A stretch of 64,000 nt of DNA from Actibacterium sp. XHP0104 (GCF_025751515.1 NZ_JAOWLE010000001.1:372001-436000); one strand, 5' to 3'; shown: positions 16,682 to 26,055, counted from the first letter of the stretch. Notes: generated by a model from the letters alone, not told the origin. Numbers and translations: made by a program.

Positions 16682-17653
16682 TCAGCCGCGCGCCTGCGCC
16701 ATGCGGTCGGCCATGCGCAGCGCCGAGATCAGGCTGGTGGGGTCGGCCTTGCCCTGGCCGGCGATATCGAACGCGGTGCCGTGATCGGGCGAGGTGCGGA
16801 TGAAGGGCAGGCCCAGCGTCACGTTCACGCCGCCCGCGAAATCCAGCGTCTTGATCGGGATCAGCGCCTGATCGTGATACATCGCCACCGCCACGTCATA
16901 GCGCGCGCGGGCTCCGGCATGGAACATCGTGTCGGCGGGCAGGGGGCCAAAGACGTTCATGCCGTCGGCGCGCAGCCGCGCGATCAGGGGGGCGATCATG
17001 TCGATTTCCTGATGCCCCATCTTGCCGCCTTCACCCGCGTGCGGGTTCAGACCTGCGACGGCGATGCGCGGCGTGTCGATGCCGAAATCGCGGATCAGCG
17101 CGTCGCGGGTGATGCGCAGGGTGGTTTCCAGCAACTCGGGGGTCAGGGCGGCGGGCACATCGGCCAGCGGGATGTGAATCGTGGTGGGCACCACCCGCAG
17201 CGCGTCGCAAGCCAGCATCATCACCACACGATCCACCCCGGCCAATGACGCCAGGTATTCGGTGTGGCCCGGATAGGCGAACCCGGCGCCGTCTTGCAGG
17301 GCCTGCTTGCTGATCGGGTTGGTGCAGACGGCGCTGGCGCGGCCTTCCTGCACCAACTCGACGGCGCGGGCGATGCTGGAGATCACTCCGGCGGCATGGT
17401 CCGGGTTGGGTTGGCCGGGGGTCAGGCGGCCGGGCAGGTCATGGCGCAGCACCGGCAGGGCGCGGGCCGAGACATGCAGCGCGTCCTCGGGCGCGTGAAT
17501 CTCCACATGCGGGGTGCCGGCGGGCAGGTGGCCGGGATCACCGATCCAGAAAAACGGCAGCCGCGCGCCCAGCGTATCCCAGGCTCGGGCGGTGATTTCG
17601 GGGCCGATGCCCGCGGGCTCGCCGCAGGTCAGCGCGATGGGCGGTCGGGTCAT
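16682..17653 (-). CDS. pdxA: 4-hydroxythreonine-4-phosphate dehydrogenase
   Basis: PdxA is the NAD-dependent, metal-requiring enzyme of de novo pyridoxal phosphate synthesis. The 323 residues include CGEPAGIGPEI at the N-terminus and the three metal-binding His in YPGHTEYLA, GLNPHAGEGG and MYHDQALIP. The ATG at 17651-17653 overlaps the surA stop by 4 bases and gives the family's usual N-terminus (MTRPPIALTCGEPAG); the frame is open further upstream but only as an unused extension. PLP made here serves, among others, the HemA and aminotransferase of this window. Confidence 0.96.
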   Translation of the reverse strand: MTRPPIALTCGEPAGIGPEITARAWDTLGARLPFFWIGDPGHLPAGTPHVEIHAPEDALHVSARALPVLRHDLPGRLTPGQPNPDHAAGVISSIARAVELVQEGRASAVCTNPISKQALQDGAGFAYPGHTEYLASLAGVDRVVMMLACDALRVVPTTIHIPLADVPAALTPELLETTLRITRDALIRDFGIDTPRIAVAGLNPHAGEGGKMGHQEIDMIAPLIARLRADGMNVFGPLPADTMFHAGARARYDVAVAMYHDQALIPIKTLDFAGGVNVTLGLPFIRTSPDHGTAFDIAGQGKADPTSLISALRMADRMAQARG

Positions 17654-18861
17654 GGTTCGCGGATGATGGCGTCGGCGCGCAGCTCGGCCAGATAGCTGTC
17701 GGCGTAGCTGCCCATGCGCTGGCTGACCAGGCGCTGGCGCAGCGCGCCGCGGTCGAATTCCTGATCCAGCGCCGGAGTGCGGCCGCACAGCATCAACAGC
17801 TCTGTCGCGCCGTTCCGGGCAAGGATCGTGGTCTCGCCGTCATCCATGCCGGCCAGCTGCGTGGCCAGATCGCCCGGCACATCGGCAACCGACTGGGCCT
17901 CGCGCAGCAATTGCTCGGGGGGCAGTTTTTCGTCCAGCGCGATCCCGTAAAGATCGTCGCAGACATCGACCTCCAGGGCCAGATCCGCAGCGCGCTGGGT
18001 GGCGCCCTCGGGCAGCAGCAGGCGGGCGTATTCGACGGCCAGGGTCTCGGGTTCGCGCGGATCCTCCTCTTCGATCGCGCGCAGCTGGAACAGGCCGATG
18101 GCGTTGTTCAATGGGATCGGGTCGGTCACCTCGCCGGGGCCAAGCGACAGCACCTGTGCCGCGATGGCAGGCGGCAGGCGCGACAGGTCAAGCCAGTCGA
18201 CACGGCCGCCACGACCGGCCGATTGCGATACCGAATACTGGCGCGCGGCGGCGGCGAATTCGACGTCGCTGTCGATGTTGCGGGCCAGCTGCTGCGACAG
18301 TTCCTGCGCCTGAGCCTTGTATTCGGGCGTGTCGGCGCGAAGGATGATTTCCGACATCAGGATGCGGGCGCTGCCGGCGCGGGTGGTCAGCGCGATGGCG
18401 CGGTCGATTTCCTGTTCGGTGATTTGGGCGCGCGGGCCAAAGCGGGTTTGCACCACCTGGCGCCAGGCCAGGCCGGCCTCGACGAAATCGCGGAAACTTT
18501 CCGTGGCGACGCCGTTCTGGGCCAGAAAGCCCGCGAACTGTTCGGCGCTCAGCCCGCCACGGGCGGCGAATTCTTCCATCCCGGCGTCAACGGCCTCGGG
18601 GGTGACTTCCAGCCCCATGGCGCGCGCGGCGTCCATGCGCAGGCGGTCTTCGACCAGCCCTTCCAGCGCCTCGGTTTCCAGGTCGCCGGGGCTGTTGAGC
18701 GCCACCATCATGCGGATGCGCTGATCGACCTCCCAGTTGGTGATGGCGCGGTCATTGACGATCAGCCGTGGCGCGTAGGGGCCACCCTGTTGGGCCAGGC
18801 CAAGCGCGGGCGCGACGGCGGCAAGGGTCAACGCGATGAGAAAGCGGGTCAGTCGGGTCAT
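17650..18861 (-). CDS. surA: SurA-like periplasmic peptidyl-prolyl isomerase/chaperone
   Basis: SurA escorts outer-membrane proteins across the periplasm. The 403 residues have a signal peptide (about 1-23, ending LGLAQ), a SurA N-terminal chaperone domain (LIVNDRAITNWEVDQRIRMM) and one parvulin-type region (about 165-262, DWLDLSRLPPAIAAQVLSL). Only one parvulin-like domain is clear, while E. coli SurA has two, as is common in alphaproteobacteria. It follows lptD by 24 bases and overlaps pdxA by 4, so its expression is tied to that of LptD, one of its main clients elsewhere. Confidence 0.93.
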   Translation of the reverse strand: MTRLTRFLIALTLAAVAPALGLAQQGGPYAPRLIVNDRAITNWEVDQRIRMMVALNSPGDLETEALEGLVEDRLRMDAARAMGLEVTPEAVDAGMEEFAARGGLSAEQFAGFLAQNGVATESFRDFVEAGLAWRQVVQTRFGPRAQITEQEIDRAIALTTRAGSARILMSEIILRADTPEYKAQAQELSQQLARNIDSDVEFAAAARQYSVSQSAGRGGRVDWLDLSRLPPAIAAQVLSLGPGEVTDPIPLNNAIGLFQLRAIEEEDPREPETLAVEYARLLLPEGATQRAADLALEVDVCDDLYGIALDEKLPPEQLLREAQSVADVPGDLATQLAGMDDGETTILARNGATELLMLCGRTPALDQEFDRGALRQRLVSQRMGSYADSYLAELRADAIIREP

Positions 18862-18885
18862 GTCACCTGTCCGTTCTGCTCGGTT

Positions 18886-21036
18886 CTATAGGCCGCAGGT
18901 GCGGCGATGGGTTGATCCTTTGGCACCCCCGCCCACACCGATCAGCGAAATCCTGAGACCAAAGTCGGTTGTTGGTCTCACACTAGTCGATGAGGTGAAG
19001 CGGCGCGAGAGGGAAAGATCGACGCTGACGCATTCATTGGCGTATTCCAGCCCGACCCCGGCCTCGGCGGCGCGGTCGGCGGTCAGGTCATAGCGCCAGC
19101 TGGCGCGGCCGGTCCAGCCGGGGGCGACCTCATAGCCGGCATCCATCAGCCATTCATGGCTGGCCTCGAACCTCATCTCGGTCGGGTCGGCCTCTTGCCA
19201 GATATAGCTTGACCCCAGGTCGAACGTATCGCGCGACCAGTCCAGCCGCAGCTCGTTGCGGGTAAAGGTCAGGTTGTCGTCGAACAGGGCGCGGTTGGTG
19301 ATGGTGAAATCATCCGAAGTGTTCAGCGAGGCCGCCACCAGCCAGTCGCTGGTGTCGCCGCTCAGGCCCGAAGGGGCGGAAAACTGGTTCGCGTCGTCAA
19401 AGCGGATGATCCGGCCCAGCGTGGCCGAGGCCGACCAGCCCTGTGGGTCATAGCGTGTCCAGCTGAGGCCCAGGTTGGCGCGCAGCCCCTCTTCGCGGAC
19501 ATCGGCGCCGGGAAAGCGGCTGAGCGAGAACAGGTTGCCCTCGTCAAAGGCGGTCGAAAGGCTGTCTTCGTTGGGCAGGCTGTCGGTGTTGGATTTGCTC
19601 CAGACCAGCTGGGCCATGGGTTCCAGCACCTGCACGGCGCCGCCGGTTTCGGTGCGCGACATGGGCCAGCGCAGTTCGGCGGCCAGAAACGGGGTGCTGC
19701 GCAGCACGCCATCGGGGGTGGCCGCGTCATCCGAGACGTTGACGTAATCCAGCGCCAGCGCGCTTTGCAGGCCGAACAGCATGCCGTTGCGCAGGGTCCA
19801 GTCGCGCTGCCAGTCGGCCTCGACCGTCAGCCGCGCCAGGTCGCGCCCGATCACATCGGCGCCCGAACGGCGATTGAAGGCAAAGGCCTCGGCGCCCAGG
19901 GTTGCGATGCCGCCGATGCCACCCGGCTCGTAACGGCGCTCGATCAGGGCCTGCGCGACCGTCGAGGGAATGGTGCGGTTCGATTCGGAGGCGCGCAGCG
20001 TATGCAGGTAGGTCAGCCCGCCCTGCACATATTCGTCGCGCCGGGTGCGGCTGATGGTGATGCCGCTGCGCAGGCGGTCAGCCCCGGAATAGTCGTAATC
20101 CGACAGGTATTTCGGGTCTTCGACCCCTTGCAGCTGGAACCGCAGCTCATAGTCGCGCGGCAGGTCGAACTGGCCCTGGGCAAAGATATAGGCGCGGGTT
20201 TGGTCGGGCAGAAGGTCATCGCGCGAGACTGCGCCCTTCACCTCGATCTCGCCATTCACAAAGGCCTTGCGCAGGCGCAGCTCTAGCGTGCGGGTGAAGT
20301 CATGGGCCAGGTAGGGCGTCACGGTGATGTCGGCATGGGGGCCAAGCGTCAGGAAATACGGGATCTTGATGCCGACGCCCAGGCGGTTGGTCGCCCGGAT
20401 CGAAGGGGTCAGGAACCCGCTGCTGCGTTCCAGCGTCGGGTCGGGCAGGCGTAGGCGCGGGGCGTAAAAGATCGGCAGGCCAACCACCTCGAAGCGGGCC
20501 TGGTCGAAATACAGCTGGCGCGCCTCGGTGTCATGGATCACCCGGCGGGCGCGGATTTGCCACAGCGGCACGGGCTCGCCCACGCAGATGCGGCAGGACG
20601 AGGCGACGGTTTTGTTCAGAACGGTATAGCGGCCCTCGATCCGCAGCATTTCCGAGGCGGCCAGTTGCAGGCGCGAATCCAGCACCATCCGGGCCGAGCG
20701 CAGCAAGCCGTCGCGCATGTCGGCCGACAGGCGGGCGCTGTCGGCGGTGATCACCGAGCCGGTGTCGAGAATGATGCGCATCGGGCCCTCGATCGACAGC
20801 TGGTCGCTGGGCCGGTCATAGGTCACACGGCTGGCCATCAGGCGATAGCCGTCGAACAGCACCTCGACATTGCCCTCGGCCACCAGCGTGCCGCCGGGCG
20901 CGACAAGCACGCGGTCGGCGATCAGCGTCGCCAGTCGGGGATCGTCCGCGGTTTCGGCGCGGGCCGTCGGGGTCAGGCCGATGACCAGGCCGACGAACGC
21001 GGCTATGATCCAGGAAGTCACCCGCAGGGTCATCAT
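18886..21036 (-). CDS. lptD: LPS-assembly protein LptD
   Basis: LptD is the outer-membrane beta-barrel that inserts LPS into the outer leaflet with LptE. The 716 residues comprise a signal peptide (about 1-27), a periplasmic OstA/beta-jellyroll domain (about 35-145; VAEGNVEVLFDGYRLMASRV) and a long beta-barrel. Four Cys are spread as a close pair at 148/151 and single residues at 669 and 714; E. coli LptD uses N- and C-terminal Cys for essential disulfides, so a similar bridge is plausible although the spacing differs. It overlaps lptG by 4 bases (ATGA). No lptE is in this run. Confidence 0.95.
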   Translation of the reverse strand: MMTLRVTSWIIAAFVGLVIGLTPTARAETADDPRLATLIADRVLVAPGGTLVAEGNVEVLFDGYRLMASRVTYDRPSDQLSIEGPMRIILDTGSVITADSARLSADMRDGLLRSARMVLDSRLQLAASEMLRIEGRYTVLNKTVASSCRICVGEPVPLWQIRARRVIHDTEARQLYFDQARFEVVGLPIFYAPRLRLPDPTLERSSGFLTPSIRATNRLGVGIKIPYFLTLGPHADITVTPYLAHDFTRTLELRLRKAFVNGEIEVKGAVSRDDLLPDQTRAYIFAQGQFDLPRDYELRFQLQGVEDPKYLSDYDYSGADRLRSGITISRTRRDEYVQGGLTYLHTLRASESNRTIPSTVAQALIERRYEPGGIGGIATLGAEAFAFNRRSGADVIGRDLARLTVEADWQRDWTLRNGMLFGLQSALALDYVNVSDDAATPDGVLRSTPFLAAELRWPMSRTETGGAVQVLEPMAQLVWSKSNTDSLPNEDSLSTAFDEGNLFSLSRFPGADVREEGLRANLGLSWTRYDPQGWSASATLGRIIRFDDANQFSAPSGLSGDTSDWLVAASLNTSDDFTITNRALFDDNLTFTRNELRLDWSRDTFDLGSSYIWQEADPTEMRFEASHEWLMDAGYEVAPGWTGRASWRYDLTADRAAEAGVGLEYANECVSVDLSLSRRFTSSTSVRPTTDFGLRISLIGVGGGAKGSTHRRTCGL

Positions 21037-22133
21037 CCATCCTCCAGGTGCAGGAGCAGCCCGACCGCCAGCAGCATCGCGACCAGGGGCGGGGACCAGG
21101 CGGCCAGCTCGGGCGGGATCTGACCGTTTTCGCCCATGACCTGCGCAAAGTCGCGCAGGAAGAACAGCCCCAGCCCCAGCCCGAAGGCCATCAGAACCAT
21201 CGGCCCGGTGCGGCCGAACCGGGTGTGGCGCATGGTAAAGACCGCCGCCAGCAGCACCATCGCCACGAACATCAGCGGCAGCGCCAGTTCCATGTGGAAC
21301 CAGACCTTGTGACGCCGGGCGGAAAAGCCGGCGGCCTCGAGATCGTTGATAAAGGCCGGCAGCGCCCAGATCGGCACCGCATCGGGCGATCCGAAACTGT
21401 CGCGGATGCGTTCGCGCGTCAGGTCCGAGGGCAGCGACAGCGTGTCATGCCGGGTGGCGGTGCGTTCGGGGTTGCGCGTTTCGGGCGCCAGATCCCATTG
21501 CTTGGCATTGGTCAGCGCCCAGGCGCCATCGCCCAGCTCGGCGCGCGCGGCCTCGATGCGGCTGACGGGGCCGTCCTGGGCAGAGAAGGTGATGAAGGTG
21601 ACATCGAACAGCACCGTGCCGTCCTGGTTGGCGCGCGGGGCGCGGATCACGGTCTGGCCATTGGCGCTGCTTTGGCGCAGCCACAGGCCTTCGACGGTGA
21701 TCGACAACGCGCTGCTGGTGCCGCTGCGATAGGTCTCGAGGCGTTCTTCGTAGATTTTGCCGGTGGCCGCGACCAGCGGGTTGAACACCGCCACCGCCAG
21801 ACCGCCCGCAAGCAGCGCGGTGGTGATCGGAGCCAGCAGCGATTGCAACGCCGAGCGCCCGGAGGCGCGCGTCACCACCAGCTCGGACGAGCGGGCCAGA
21901 CGCAGATACAGCGTCAGCGTCGCCAGCATCACGATCAGCGGCAGAATGCCATAAAGCGCCTCGGGCGTGTTCAGCAGCGACAGGCCAAAGAGCTGGGTAA
22001 AGGTCACGGTGCCGATCTCGAAGCGGCGCACCTGCTCGACCACGTCCAGCATCAGCACGATCATCGCGAAGGCGGCCAGAACGGCCAGCAGGCTGACCGC
22101 GAATTTGCGCGCGAAATAGAGGTGCAGCTTCAT
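21033..22133 (-). CDS. lptG: LPS export ABC transporter permease LptG
   Basis: LptG is one of the two inner-membrane permeases of the LptB2FG exporter. The 366 residues show the N-terminal LHLYFARKFAVSLLAVLAAF, the first membrane helices, a periplasmic beta-jellyroll (about 130-270) and the C-terminal helices. The ATG at 22131-22133 gives the standard YjgP/YjgQ start; the frame extends upstream into lptF but that stretch is the wrong frame of lptF. The start overlaps the lptF stop by ATGA and the stop overlaps the lptD start by ATGA. Confidence 0.95.
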   Translation of the reverse strand: MKLHLYFARKFAVSLLAVLAAFAMIVLMLDVVEQVRRFEIGTVTFTQLFGLSLLNTPEALYGILPLIVMLATLTLYLRLARSSELVVTRASGRSALQSLLAPITTALLAGGLAVAVFNPLVAATGKIYEERLETYRSGTSSALSITVEGLWLRQSSANGQTVIRAPRANQDGTVLFDVTFITFSAQDGPVSRIEAARAELGDGAWALTNAKQWDLAPETRNPERTATRHDTLSLPSDLTRERIRDSFGSPDAVPIWALPAFINDLEAAGFSARRHKVWFHMELALPLMFVAMVLLAAVFTMRHTRFGRTGPMVLMAFGLGLGLFFLRDFAQVMGENGQIPPELAAWSPPLVAMLLAVGLLLHLEDG

Positions 22134-23266
22134 GCCGGGGCCTCCGTCGCGGGGGGGCGGGGGCGGCGCATGGGTGGGCGGCTGGCGATCCACAGCAGCA
22201 GCATCGCCCCGCAAATGCCGATCAGCGGCGACAGATAATGCGCCCACCACATCCGTTCGTCGCTGCGCGCCAGGTCTGTACAGGCGTTGTCCAGCAGATG
22301 GCCCGCGATCAGCAGCCCGATCGCGAAGGCGATCTGCCGCCACAGGCCGAACCGGCTGAACCCGCCCAGCATCAGCGCGCTGAAGCCCAGCAACACCGAG
22401 GACAGCGCCGTAAAGGGCTGGGCGAACCGCGAATGCCCCTCGCTAAGCAGGTCGGCGCGGGTCTTGCGCGTGGCCTCGATCGTTTCGGGCGTAGCGGCCA
22501 GCAGGGCGGCGGTCGACAGCTCGTCGATCTTGGTGCGCCGGGCGTTCTTGGTGCCGATGATCCCGCCGATATCGAAAACCGCGTTCTCGAAATGGGTGAC
22601 GGCCAGGCTTTGATCGGCCAGGCGCAGGGTCTGGGCCAGGCCCTCGAACATCACCAGTTTGGGCGTGCCGTCATCGCCGGGCACCAGCAGGGCCCGCTTG
22701 GCCGAATAGGTGGTGCGTCGCGCCGCATCGCGGGCGTCCGACAGGAAGATGTCGCGTAATTCGCCCAGGCTGGTGATCTCGCCGATATAAAAGGTGACGC
22801 CCTTGGTCGGGTGCAGGAACCGGCCCTCGGTCAGCAGCCGCGCCGTGACGTTTTCGGACACTTCGGCCTGGCGCTCGGTCATGCGCTCGCGGCTGATGGG
22901 CACCAGCACATGCGCCAGGATCAGCAGCAGAACGCTGATCAACAGCCCGAATAGCGCCACCGGCCGCGCCATGCGAAAGGGCGACAGCCCGCTGGCCTGC
23001 GCCACAACCAGCTCGCTTTCCGACATCAGCCGGTTCACCGCGTAAACGGTTGCCGCGAAAGCGGAAATCGGCAGTACCAGTTTGATGACATAGGGCAGCG
23101 ACAACAGGGTGATTTGCAGGAAGACGCCCGCGCTTTGGCCGTCACCGATCAGCTGGTCGAACAGCCGCACGGCCCGGTTCAGCCAGTAGACGGCCACCAG
23201 CACCAGGGAAAAGAACCCAAACAAGACCATCAGCTGAGACAGCAGATAGCGATCGAAACGCGGCAC
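22130..23266 (-). CDS. lptF: LPS export ABC transporter permease LptF
   Basis: LptF pairs with LptG to pull LPS from the inner membrane. The roughly 378 residues show PRFDRYLLSQLMVLFGFFSL, SELVVAQASGLSPF (the coupling region that contacts the LptB ATPase), a periplasmic domain and the C-terminal helices. Start choice is uncertain: GTG at 23266 has a G-rich site 5 bases upstream, while GTG 23272 and TTG 23278 are also in frame. This is the first gene of the six-gene envelope run, and its promoter must lie in the 125 bases shared with divergent pepA. Confidence 0.94.
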   Translation of the reverse strand: MPRFDRYLLSQLMVLFGFFSLVLVAVYWLNRAVRLFDQLIGDGQSAGVFLQITLLSLPYVIKLVLPISAFAATVYAVNRLMSESELVVAQASGLSPFRMARPVALFGLLISVLLLILAHVLVPISRERMTERQAEVSENVTARLLTEGRFLHPTKGVTFYIGEITSLGELRDIFLSDARDAARRTTYSAKRALLVPGDDGTPKLVMFEGLAQTLRLADQSLAVTHFENAVFDIGGIIGTKNARRTKIDELSTAALLAATPETIEATRKTRADLLSEGHSRFAQPFTALSSVLLGFSALMLGGFSRFGLWRQIAFAIGLLIAGHLLDNACTDLARSDERMWWAHYLSPLIGICGAMLLLWIASRPPMRRPRPPATEAPA

Positions 23267-23288
23267 GAGCACCCCCAAAGGCCCCAGG

Positions 23289-23318
23289 AATTGCCGGCGA
23301 CACTAGACCAATTGCCGG
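23289..23318. repeat. 9-bp direct repeat in the lptF/pepA divergent promoter region
   Basis: AATTGCCGG occurs at 23289-23297 and 23310-23318, start to start 21 bases, i.e. two helical turns on the same DNA face. It lies between the divergent lptF and pepA starts. It could bind a regulator as a tandem dimer; no family is recognised. Confidence 0.5.
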
Positions 23319-23391
23319 GCGGGTAAAACTGCTATCTGGTCAAGCGGCGGGTCACAGCTTAGGTATTTGGGGAACCAACCAGGAGAGCACC

Positions 23392-24861
23392 ATGACAACC
23401 CCGCCCGAGATCAATTTCCGTGACACCGATCTGGATGCCATCGACCGCGCCGCGGGCCGGGTGGCGGTGCTGATTGGCGCGGGGGGCAAGCTGGATGCCG
23501 CCGGGCGCCGGGTGAACAAGCTGACGCGCGGGGCGCTGCTGCGCTTTGCCGAGTCAGAGGCGTTCGAGAAGATGAAGCCGGGCGAGGTGCGCTCGCTGGC
23601 GTGGCCGTCGGGCATGGGGGCCGAGGCCATCGATCTGGTGCGCCTGGACGCGCGCGCCGATATCGAACAGGCCCGCAAGGCCGGCGCCGCGCTGGCCAAG
23701 CTGCGCAATGCCGCCGACATGCTGGTTGCGGCGGGCAATCATAAACATGCCGATCAGATCGCCTTTGGGCTGGCGCTGCGGTCCTACGGGTTCGACACCT
23801 ACAAGACCGATGCCAAACCCGCCAAGGGCGCGGTCAGCGTCATGTGCGCGAAGCCCGAAGAGGTCGCCGCCGCCTCGGCCGCCCATGCCGCCGTGGCCGA
23901 AGGCGTGTTCTTTACCCGCGATCTGGTCAATGAGCCCGCCAACGTGCTGACCACCAGCGATTTCGCCGCCCGGCTGGCCGCGATGCAGGAACTTGGGCTC
24001 GAGGTCGAGATCCTCGAAGAGGACGCGCTGCAAAAGCTGGGCATGCGGATGCTGCTGTCGGTGGGGCAGGGCTCTGTCAGCCCGTCCAAGGTGGTGGTGA
24101 TGCACTGGAACGGCGGCAAAAAGGGCGACGCCCCGCTGGCGCTGGTCGGCAAGGGCGTGGTGTTCGACACTGGCGGTATCAGCCTGAAACCCGCCGCCGG
24201 CATGGAAGACATGACCATGGACATGGGCGGCGCGGGCGTCGTGGCGGGCGTGATGCGCACGCTGGCCCTGCGCAAGGCCAAGGCCAATGTCGTGGGCCTG
24301 GTGGGTCTGGTCGAAAACATGCCCTCGGGCGAGGCCACGCGCCCCGGCGATGTGGTCAAATCGATGAAGGGCGACACGGTCGAGATCATCAACACCGATG
24401 CCGAAGGGCGCCTGGTGCTGGGCGATGTGCTCTGGTACGCGCAAGAGCGGTTCAAACCGGCGGGCATGATCAACCTCGCGACGCTGACCGGGGCGATCAT
24501 TATCGGCTTGGGCCATGAAAACGCAGGCGTCTTTTCGAACGATGACGCGATCTGCGGCCAGTTCCTCAAGGCCGCCGAGGCCGAGCAAGAGGGCGCCTGG
24601 CGCATGCCGCTGTCGCCCGCCTATGACAAGCTGATCGAAAGCCGCATCGCCGATATCAAGAACACCGGCGGCCGCCCGGCCGGCTCGATCACCGCCGCGG
24701 CTTTCCTCAAGCGCTTTGTCAAAGATGATACCCCCTGGATTCACCTCGACATCGCCGGGGTCGCCAGCGTCAAATCCGACACCGCCTATGCGCCCAAGGG
24801 CGCCACGGGCTGGGGTGTGATGGCGCTGAATCGCATGATCCGCGACAATTTCGAGACCTGA
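23392..24861 (+). CDS. pepA: Leucyl aminopeptidase (M17)
   Basis: This cytosolic M17 aminopeptidase (489 residues) removes N-terminal residues from peptides using two metal ions. The catalytic domain has VGKGVVFDTGGISLKPAAGM (Lys and Asp ligands), MDMGGAG and the signature NTDAEGRLVL. The N-terminal domain is the usual M17 regulatory/DNA-binding-type lobe. AGGAG precedes the ATG. The last base of its stop is the first of the holC ATG (TGATG), a conserved pepA-holC pairing. Confidence 0.96.
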   Translation: MTTPPEINFRDTDLDAIDRAAGRVAVLIGAGGKLDAAGRRVNKLTRGALLRFAESEAFEKMKPGEVRSLAWPSGMGAEAIDLVRLDARADIEQARKAGAALAKLRNAADMLVAAGNHKHADQIAFGLALRSYGFDTYKTDAKPAKGAVSVMCAKPEEVAAASAAHAAVAEGVFFTRDLVNEPANVLTTSDFAARLAAMQELGLEVEILEEDALQKLGMRMLLSVGQGSVSPSKVVVMHWNGGKKGDAPLALVGKGVVFDTGGISLKPAAGMEDMTMDMGGAGVVAGVMRTLALRKAKANVVGLVGLVENMPSGEATRPGDVVKSMKGDTVEIINTDAEGRLVLGDVLWYAQERFKPAGMINLATLTGAIIIGLGHENAGVFSNDDAICGQFLKAAEAEQEGAWRMPLSPAYDKLIESRIADIKNTGGRPAGSITAAAFLKRFVKDDTPWIHLDIAGVASVKSDTAYAPKGATGWGVMALNRMIRDNFET

Positions 24862-25322
24862 TGGGACAGGTCTATTTCTATCACCTGACCCGAAACCCGC
24901 TCGAGGTCACGCTGCCGCTGCTGCTCGAGAAATCCCTGGCGGCAGGCTGGCGCGTGGCCGTGCGCGGCACCCGCCCCGACCGGATCAAATGGCTCAACGA
25001 CCGTCTCTGGCTGATCGGTGATGGCAGCTTCCTGCCCCATGGCGTCGCGGGCGGCCCCTATGACGCCGACCAGCCGATCCTGCTGACCACGGCCCACACC
25101 GCGCCCAACGCCGCGCAATGCCTGATGGCAATCGACGGCGCCGATGTCACCGCGCCTGAAATCGCCAGCCATGAACGCACTTGCATCCTGTTCGACGGCA
25201 ACGACCCCGATGCCGTCGCCCATGCCCGGCAGCAATGGAAATCGCTCACCGATGCCGGCGCGGCGGCGCAATACTGGTCCGAGGAAAGCGGCCGCTGGGA
25301 GAAAAAGGCCGAAAGCGGCTGA
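24861..25322 (+). CDS. holC: DNA polymerase III chi subunit
   Basis: HolC links the DNA polymerase III clamp loader to single-stranded-DNA-binding protein. The 153 residues follow the chi family in length and in blocks such as QVYFYHLTRNPLEVTLPLLL and WRVAVRGTRPDRIKWLNDRLW, with a short charged tail. It is joined to pepA by a 1-base overlap, which also occurs in many other proteobacteria. Two palindromes follow its stop, before the convergent protease gene. Confidence 0.92.
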   Translation: MGQVYFYHLTRNPLEVTLPLLLEKSLAAGWRVAVRGTRPDRIKWLNDRLWLIGDGSFLPHGVAGGPYDADQPILLTTAHTAPNAAQCLMAIDGADVTAPEIASHERTCILFDGNDPDAVAHARQQWKSLTDAGAAAQYWSEESGRWEKKAESG

Positions 25323-25343
25323 TCTTTCATCTTGGCGAAAATA

Positions 25344-25379
25344 CCTCCGCCGGAGGCACCCGAGCGGCCCCTGGGCCGC
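25344..25379. repeat. Two small palindromes between convergent holC and protease genes
   Basis: CCTCC-GCC-GGAGG (25344-25356) is followed by GCGGCCC-CT-GGGCCGC (25364-25379). No T-tract follows on either strand. The motif with its AT-rich left flank (AAAATACCTCCGCCGGAGGC) looks like an intergenic element I recall seeing after genes in Rhodobacterales; it occurs once in this window. It may act as an mRNA-end stabiliser. Confidence 0.5.
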
Positions 25380-25415
25380 GAGACATGACCGCGCGCGCGG
25401 CACGCGCGCACCGCT

Positions 25416-25997
25416 TTACCGCGACAGGATCAGCTCTGACCCGGTGATCTCGATACGCTCGAACAGGTTGAGATACCCCATTCCCATCAACGACATATCC
25501 ATCTCGCCGCCATTGACCCAGGCGCGCTGGTTGCGGTCGGTGAAGGGGCCAAAACGCACCTCGTCCAGCTTGACCGGGGCCGTGGCCACGGTGCCGTTGG
25601 CGGTGCGGGCCTGCCCGAAATAGCGTAGCTCATCGGGCTTCAGCCCCGCCCGCGCGGCATCTTGGCGCGTCAGAACCATCTCGCCCGCGCCGGTATCGAC
25701 CACAAAGGGCACGGTGACCCCGTTGACCTGCGCGGTGACATAGTAATGCCCGTCAGGGGCGCGGGGCACGATGATGCGGCCCTCTTCGGCGATCACGGTC
25801 TGGCGCGGCGCGACGGTGTGGCGGATATCGCCCCACAGCCCATAGGCCGCGATCACCCCCAGAAAGATCAGCCCCCAGATCGCCGCTTGCTGGGCCATCT
25901 GGGTTTTGCGGCGGCGGTTATGGGCAATGAAATACCCGCCCACCGCAGCGGCAAGCAGGACAAGATAGATCAGGCTGGCATAGTCGTTGCTGCTCAT
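25416..25997 (-). CDS. Membrane-anchored retropepsin-like aspartic protease
   Basis: The 193 residues start with two membrane segments (about 7-25 and 38-55), followed by a clan AA domain on the periplasmic side: VPFVVDTGAGEMVLTRQDA holds the catalytic D-T-G. Bacterial single-domain proteins of this sort (the TIGR02281 type) act as dimers, like retroviral proteases. The reading LMGMGYLNLFERIEI at the C-terminus corresponds to the family's ILGMDFL-type block. Substrate unknown. It is transcribed toward holC and is the last gene of the minus run from the ABC-F gene. Confidence 0.85.
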   Translation of the reverse strand: MSSNDYASLIYLVLLAAAVGGYFIAHNRRRKTQMAQQAAIWGLIFLGVIAAYGLWGDIRHTVAPRQTVIAEEGRIIVPRAPDGHYYVTAQVNGVTVPFVVDTGAGEMVLTRQDAARAGLKPDELRYFGQARTANGTVATAPVKLDEVRFGPFTDRNQRAWVNGGEMDMSLMGMGYLNLFERIEITGSELILSR

Positions 25998-26055
25998 GCG
26001 GCCCCCGAAACGGTTACGGGTTCAATATAGGGCAGGCGCGGCAGAGTTTGAGGTG

